A stretch of 64,000 nt of DNA. It comes from Brevundimonas sp. (GTDB lineage Bacteria > Pseudomonadota > Alphaproteobacteria > Caulobacterales > Caulobacteraceae). Location: assembly GCF_029946145.1 (NCBI RefSeq), contig NZ_JAQSDY010000028.1, positions 1 to 64,000 on the forward strand. The letters run 5' to 3'. Of the stretch, positions 61,466-64,000 are shown piece after piece. Under the pieces are notes generated by a model. It was not told where the DNA came from. It was given only the letters and a program-made list of their open reading frames with translations, and did no database searches. The position numbers and the translations under genes are program-made. The first letter of the stretch is position 1, and each line of letters begins with the position of its first letter.

Positions 61466-63433
61466 CTAGGTGCGGCGCCGAGAGTCCTTCCGTAGCGGTT
61501 TGTGCGCGGCCTTTTGCAGGCTGAGCCCGGATCGCATGCGTTCCCGCATCGCGTTCTCCCGTACGCCATAACGGGTCTCAACATATCGGAACGCGGCGCC
61601 CAAGCTTTCGAAATTCTGGCCGTCGAGCACTACCGGCTTTGCCGCTGCGGCGTTCTTGTTTGGCGCCAGAACGGCTTCTTCAGGCGTCATGCCTTGCCTC
61701 ACCCGAAGGCAGACCGTACTCGCCGGCAAGCGGTAAGCTTCCGCTAGAGCATAGAGGCCACGATAGACGACGCCTTCCACCACGACTTGCCTGGCCTTCC
61801 GCTTCTCCTCGCCCGCAATAGCTTTGTCTGCTTTCGCCAGGGCCACGGCCGCGCTGCGTTCGCGACGATCGACCCAAGTGAAGTTTCCCGGTCCATAGGC
61901 GAGAGTGGCGTCGCGGCGCTTCAAGTCGCACTCGGCGCGGTCTGGACCGACATCTTTCGCAAACTGTTCGAAGCTATCCCACCCGGGATCACAAGCGGCG
62001 CCCGACAGCGCCACGCGGGCCCGGAGTGAGGCCCAGCGACGGTGGAGCGGCGTGTTGCTGGCGCCATGAGTGAAGCGGCCCAGAGATTTCCTGTATTCAG
62101 ACCGCGTCGCGAGACGAAAGTTCGCCGGTCCCCAAGGCTGACGGCGATCCGGCCGGAGCAGGACAAGTCCCTGTTCTACACCGTCGATGACCGCGTCGCG
62201 GAAGGTGGGATAATCGTGCCAAGGTGCCGCTACGCCGCAGCCGCTGCGACGAGCGTCATTGTGCATAGAGAGCCAGCGCTTGTAAGCAGGCGTTGCACAC
62301 TCCCCGTGCCGGGTGGCCTTGCGTCCGAAGCGGCCGATAAGTGCGCTGAGCTCGGCTTGGGAGCCCCAGCGAAAGTTGGTTGGACCCCAAGGCCGAAACC
62401 AGTCCAGTGGTACGAGAACCTTGCCCCTTACAAAGCCGGAGGAGACGTCGCGCTCGAAGGCGTCGAAATCGCGCCAGTCCTCGACTATGCCACGACCGGC
62501 CTCCCGATCTGCCGACTTGAGGAGATTGCGCCACCGCTGCCAATGCACCGTTCCGACCTTGGGGTGATCAATCAAGGATCCTGGGTGGATATTGAAGTTG
62601 TCCGGCCCCCACGGCTGACGATTATCGATGCGGACAAGGCGATCGCTGGGGGCGAGGGCCGCCAGGTCGGCCGCGAACTGCTCCCAGTTCTGCCAGTGGT
62701 CGGAAAGCTCGGAGTTCACATTGTTCCGCATCGCCCGCCAGCGCGACCAGAGAAAGCTGCCGGCGACGCCCTTTCCCCGGGTCTGGAATACCTTCAGCGG
62801 CGTCTCGAGTGACATCCCTTTTCGCAAGCGTTGGTGAGCCGCTCCCGGGGTCAGCCCATGCCGCTTCGCCATGGCTTCGGACGCTTCGAGGACAGAGCGG
62901 AACCTCTCGCCATCGACTTCGAGCGTGCGCTGTCCGCCTCCACCCAGGGCGCCGCCTCGGTGATAGTTGAGACCGAGGGGAATCCGCGTTCCCAATTTCT
63001 CGATCCACGCCCTCTCGCGGTCGGCCAGCTCCTCCGTGGAAACGCCTTCCTCCAGGGTCTCGACTGTAAAGCCTTCGGCTCCGTCGTCGAGGATAGCGCG
63101 GCCCAATGGCGATGCACGTTTCGGTGCGGAACGAACGTGCTGGCTCCATCGTGAGCGGACAGACACGCACGTAAGCCCGACATAGCGCTCTCCAGTAGAA
63201 AGGCGGGTCACGAGGTAGATTGCACCGAGCCTGCCGGAGGTTTCGAGCCTGGGAAGATCAAGCGCCCTGAGAAGCGGCCAGCCCTGGTGCATACGGCCAT
63301 AGACGAAACCGCTGTCGATGCCCGCTTCTCGACAGAAGGCGGCGACAGATGGAAACCATCGCCCAGCCAACCCCGGGTAGCTGCGGCCCGTGTAGGTGAA
63401 AGGTGCCCGAACAGGTGGAGCGCGCTTGGACAT
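61466..63433 (-). CDS. GIY-YIG nuclease with four HNH/AP2-associated repeats and HTH repeats
   Basis: A 655-residue protein, not matched to a named family. Order: an HTH-like unit (about 14-52), a GIY-YIG domain (about 70-160) and a second HTH-like unit (about 172-211). Four degenerate copies of a 55-65-residue module follow (about 227-281, 297-357, 382-446, 462-521), then two more HTH-like units (about 550-590, 603-645). The GIY-YIG domain has AIYLVTRLSTGERYVGL, the catalytic Arg in VRSRW, the Glu in RERAWIEKLG and the Asn in GLNYHRGG. Each module has an R-W start and ends near PWGPxNFRW, like phage HNH/AP2-associated proteins. ATG at 63433 is preferred over a TTG 27 bp upstream. It lies 247 bp upstream of the CBASS operon on the same strand. 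Confidence 0.75.
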   Translation of the reverse strand: MSKRAPPVRAPFTYTGRSYPGLAGRWFPSVAAFCREAGIDSGFVYGRMHQGWPLLRALDLPRLETSGRLGAIYLVTRLSTGERYVGLTCVSVRSRWSQHVRSAPKRASPLGRAILDDGAEGFTVETLEEGVSTEELADRERAWIEKLGTRIPLGLNYHRGGALGGGGQRTLEVDGERFRSVLEASEAMAKRHGLTPGAAHQRLRKGMSLETPLKVFQTRGKGVAGSFLWSRWRAMRNNVNSELSDHWQNWEQFAADLAALAPSDRLVRIDNRQPWGPDNFNIHPGSLIDHPKVGTVHWQRWRNLLKSADREAGRGIVEDWRDFDAFERDVSSGFVRGKVLVPLDWFRPWGPTNFRWGSQAELSALIGRFGRKATRHGECATPAYKRWLSMHNDARRSGCGVAAPWHDYPTFRDAVIDGVEQGLVLLRPDRRQPWGPANFRLATRSEYRKSLGRFTHGASNTPLHRRWASLRARVALSGAACDPGWDSFEQFAKDVGPDRAECDLKRRDATLAYGPGNFTWVDRRERSAAVALAKADKAIAGEEKRKARQVVVEGVVYRGLYALAEAYRLPASTVCLRVRQGMTPEEAVLAPNKNAAAAKPVVLDGQNFESLGAAFRYVETRYGVRENAMRERMRSGLSLQKAAHKPLRKDSRRRT

Positions 63434-63499
63434 GGATCGATCAGGAACACGCTGGTTCAATGGGACGAAGAGGCTTCAGTGCCCGGGTCAGCACGCAGA

Positions 63500-64000
63500 T
63501 CAAGGCTTTCTCTCTCCACGGAGCCGGTTGAGGTCATCCGGCGACATTGGTCGTTGGTGTGGCAGGCCAACGAGGTGATGCGCGAGTTCGTCTGCGATTT
63601 CGGCGACGATGCGCTGGGTCAACTCGGGATCGTCGATCGGGGACTGATCGTCCGTGATGCCGTGGCGCTCGAAGATGCGGTTCACAATATGGGCCGTAAG
63701 CTCGGACCGGCCTCGCTCCTGCCAGAGCGATAGGGCTTTGGTGAACCGGGCGGTCGTCGCCTCAAAAACGTTTGATCGGTCCGGAGCGTCGAGCCAGGCG
63801 AAGGGCACCTCGGCCCCAGGCAGGATCCGGTCGGACCATTGGCCGGGCTCTAGCGGGTTTGAGGCGAGCGCCAAATGGAGGTCGGTCGGCCCCCCCGCTT
63901 CGGCCAGAACGGCCCGCCAGGCGATCAGGTTGTAGAGAGTGAAATGCGCCACCACCCGCCCGGCGGGATCGCTTCGGACATAGATCAGGTTGAACAGGGG
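63500..64000 (-). CDS. Unknown protein, C-terminal part (5' end beyond window)
   Basis: The frame is open to the right edge of the window, so the visible 166 residues are the C-terminal part of a longer product. It begins at the edge with PLFNLIYVRSDPAGRVVAHF, then TLYNLIAWRAVLAEAGGPTD, and ends with DDQSPIDDPELTQRIVAEIADELAHHL and a polar tail. I do not recognise a domain. A GTG at 63955 could be an internal start, but continuous coding upstream makes a longer gene more likely. It reads toward the GIY-YIG gene with a 66-bp gap, so the two may be co-transcribed. Confidence 0.6.
   Translation of the reverse strand, partial: PLFNLIYVRSDPAGRVVAHFTLYNLIAWRAVLAEAGGPTDLHLALASNPLEPGQWSDRILPGAEVPFAWLDAPDRSNVFEATTARFTKALSLWQERGRSELTAHIVNRIFERHGITDDQSPIDDPELTQRIVAEIADELAHHLVGLPHQRPMSPDDLNRLRGERKP

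Overview
The window is high-GC DNA of an alphaproteobacterium, most likely a member of the Caulobacterales close to Brevundimonas or Caulobacter. This rests on FixL/FixJ/FixK control of a cbb3 oxidase operon, an alphaproteobacterial-type 5-aminolevulinate synthase start at the left edge, dense coding with few intergenic gaps, and intergenic palindromes typical of that group. The taxon is inferred from gene content; no rRNA gene is present.

Region 1 (1-25 kb) is one low-oxygen and nitrogen-oxide respiration block. It holds the oxygen sensor pair FixL/FixJ, an alternative oxidase, anaerobic haem synthesis (HemN), a quinol-type nitric oxide reductase, NnrS, a DUF454 membrane protein, a PLP decarboxylase, copper nitrite reductase NirK, B12-dependent ribonucleotide reductase NrdJ, pseudoazurin, two Crp/Fnr regulators, a stand-alone receiver protein and the complete ccoNOQP-ccoGHIS operon. 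Five 14-bp TTG-N8-CAA sites (Crp/Fnr/NnrR type) lie in front of norB, nirK, nrdJ, the pseudoazurin gene and ccoN, so the block looks like one regulon. It would reduce nitrite to NO and N2O; no nitrate or N2O reductase is seen here.

Region 2 (25-54.7 kb) is mostly ordinary chromosome: a YdeI-like protein, a 2H phosphoesterase, DctA, VOC proteins, an ArsC-like protein, a GH3 beta-glucosidase, PanB, a YfgM-like TPR protein, BamB, Der, PurF, CvpA, RadA, an amidohydrolase, Alr, a sugar-ABC ATPase, a cupin lipoprotein, a DEAD-box helicase and a secreted PPC/caspase-fold protein. It contains a tandem pair of three-gene ECF sigma factor cassettes (one upstream gene frameshifted), and a lower-GC AlbA/Schlafen-like gene beside der.

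Region 3 (54.77 kb to the right edge) is an integrated element. It starts with the 3' half of a tRNA (anticodon loop CAC, valine), followed by a tyrosine integrase, a 159-bp MITE-like element with perfect 19-bp inverted repeats and a 4-bp target duplication, and then genes all on the minus strand. These are a complete type II CBASS anti-phage operon (CD-NTase, Cap2 E1/E2, Cap3 JAB protease, TM-SAVED effector, each overlapping the next by 4 bp) and, upstream of it, a large GIY-YIG protein carrying four tandem degenerate copies of a phage HNH/AP2-associated module between HTH-like repeats, plus one gene cut by the window edge. The GIY-YIG gene and its neighbour are the best candidates for something undescribed. 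The element continues beyond the window.
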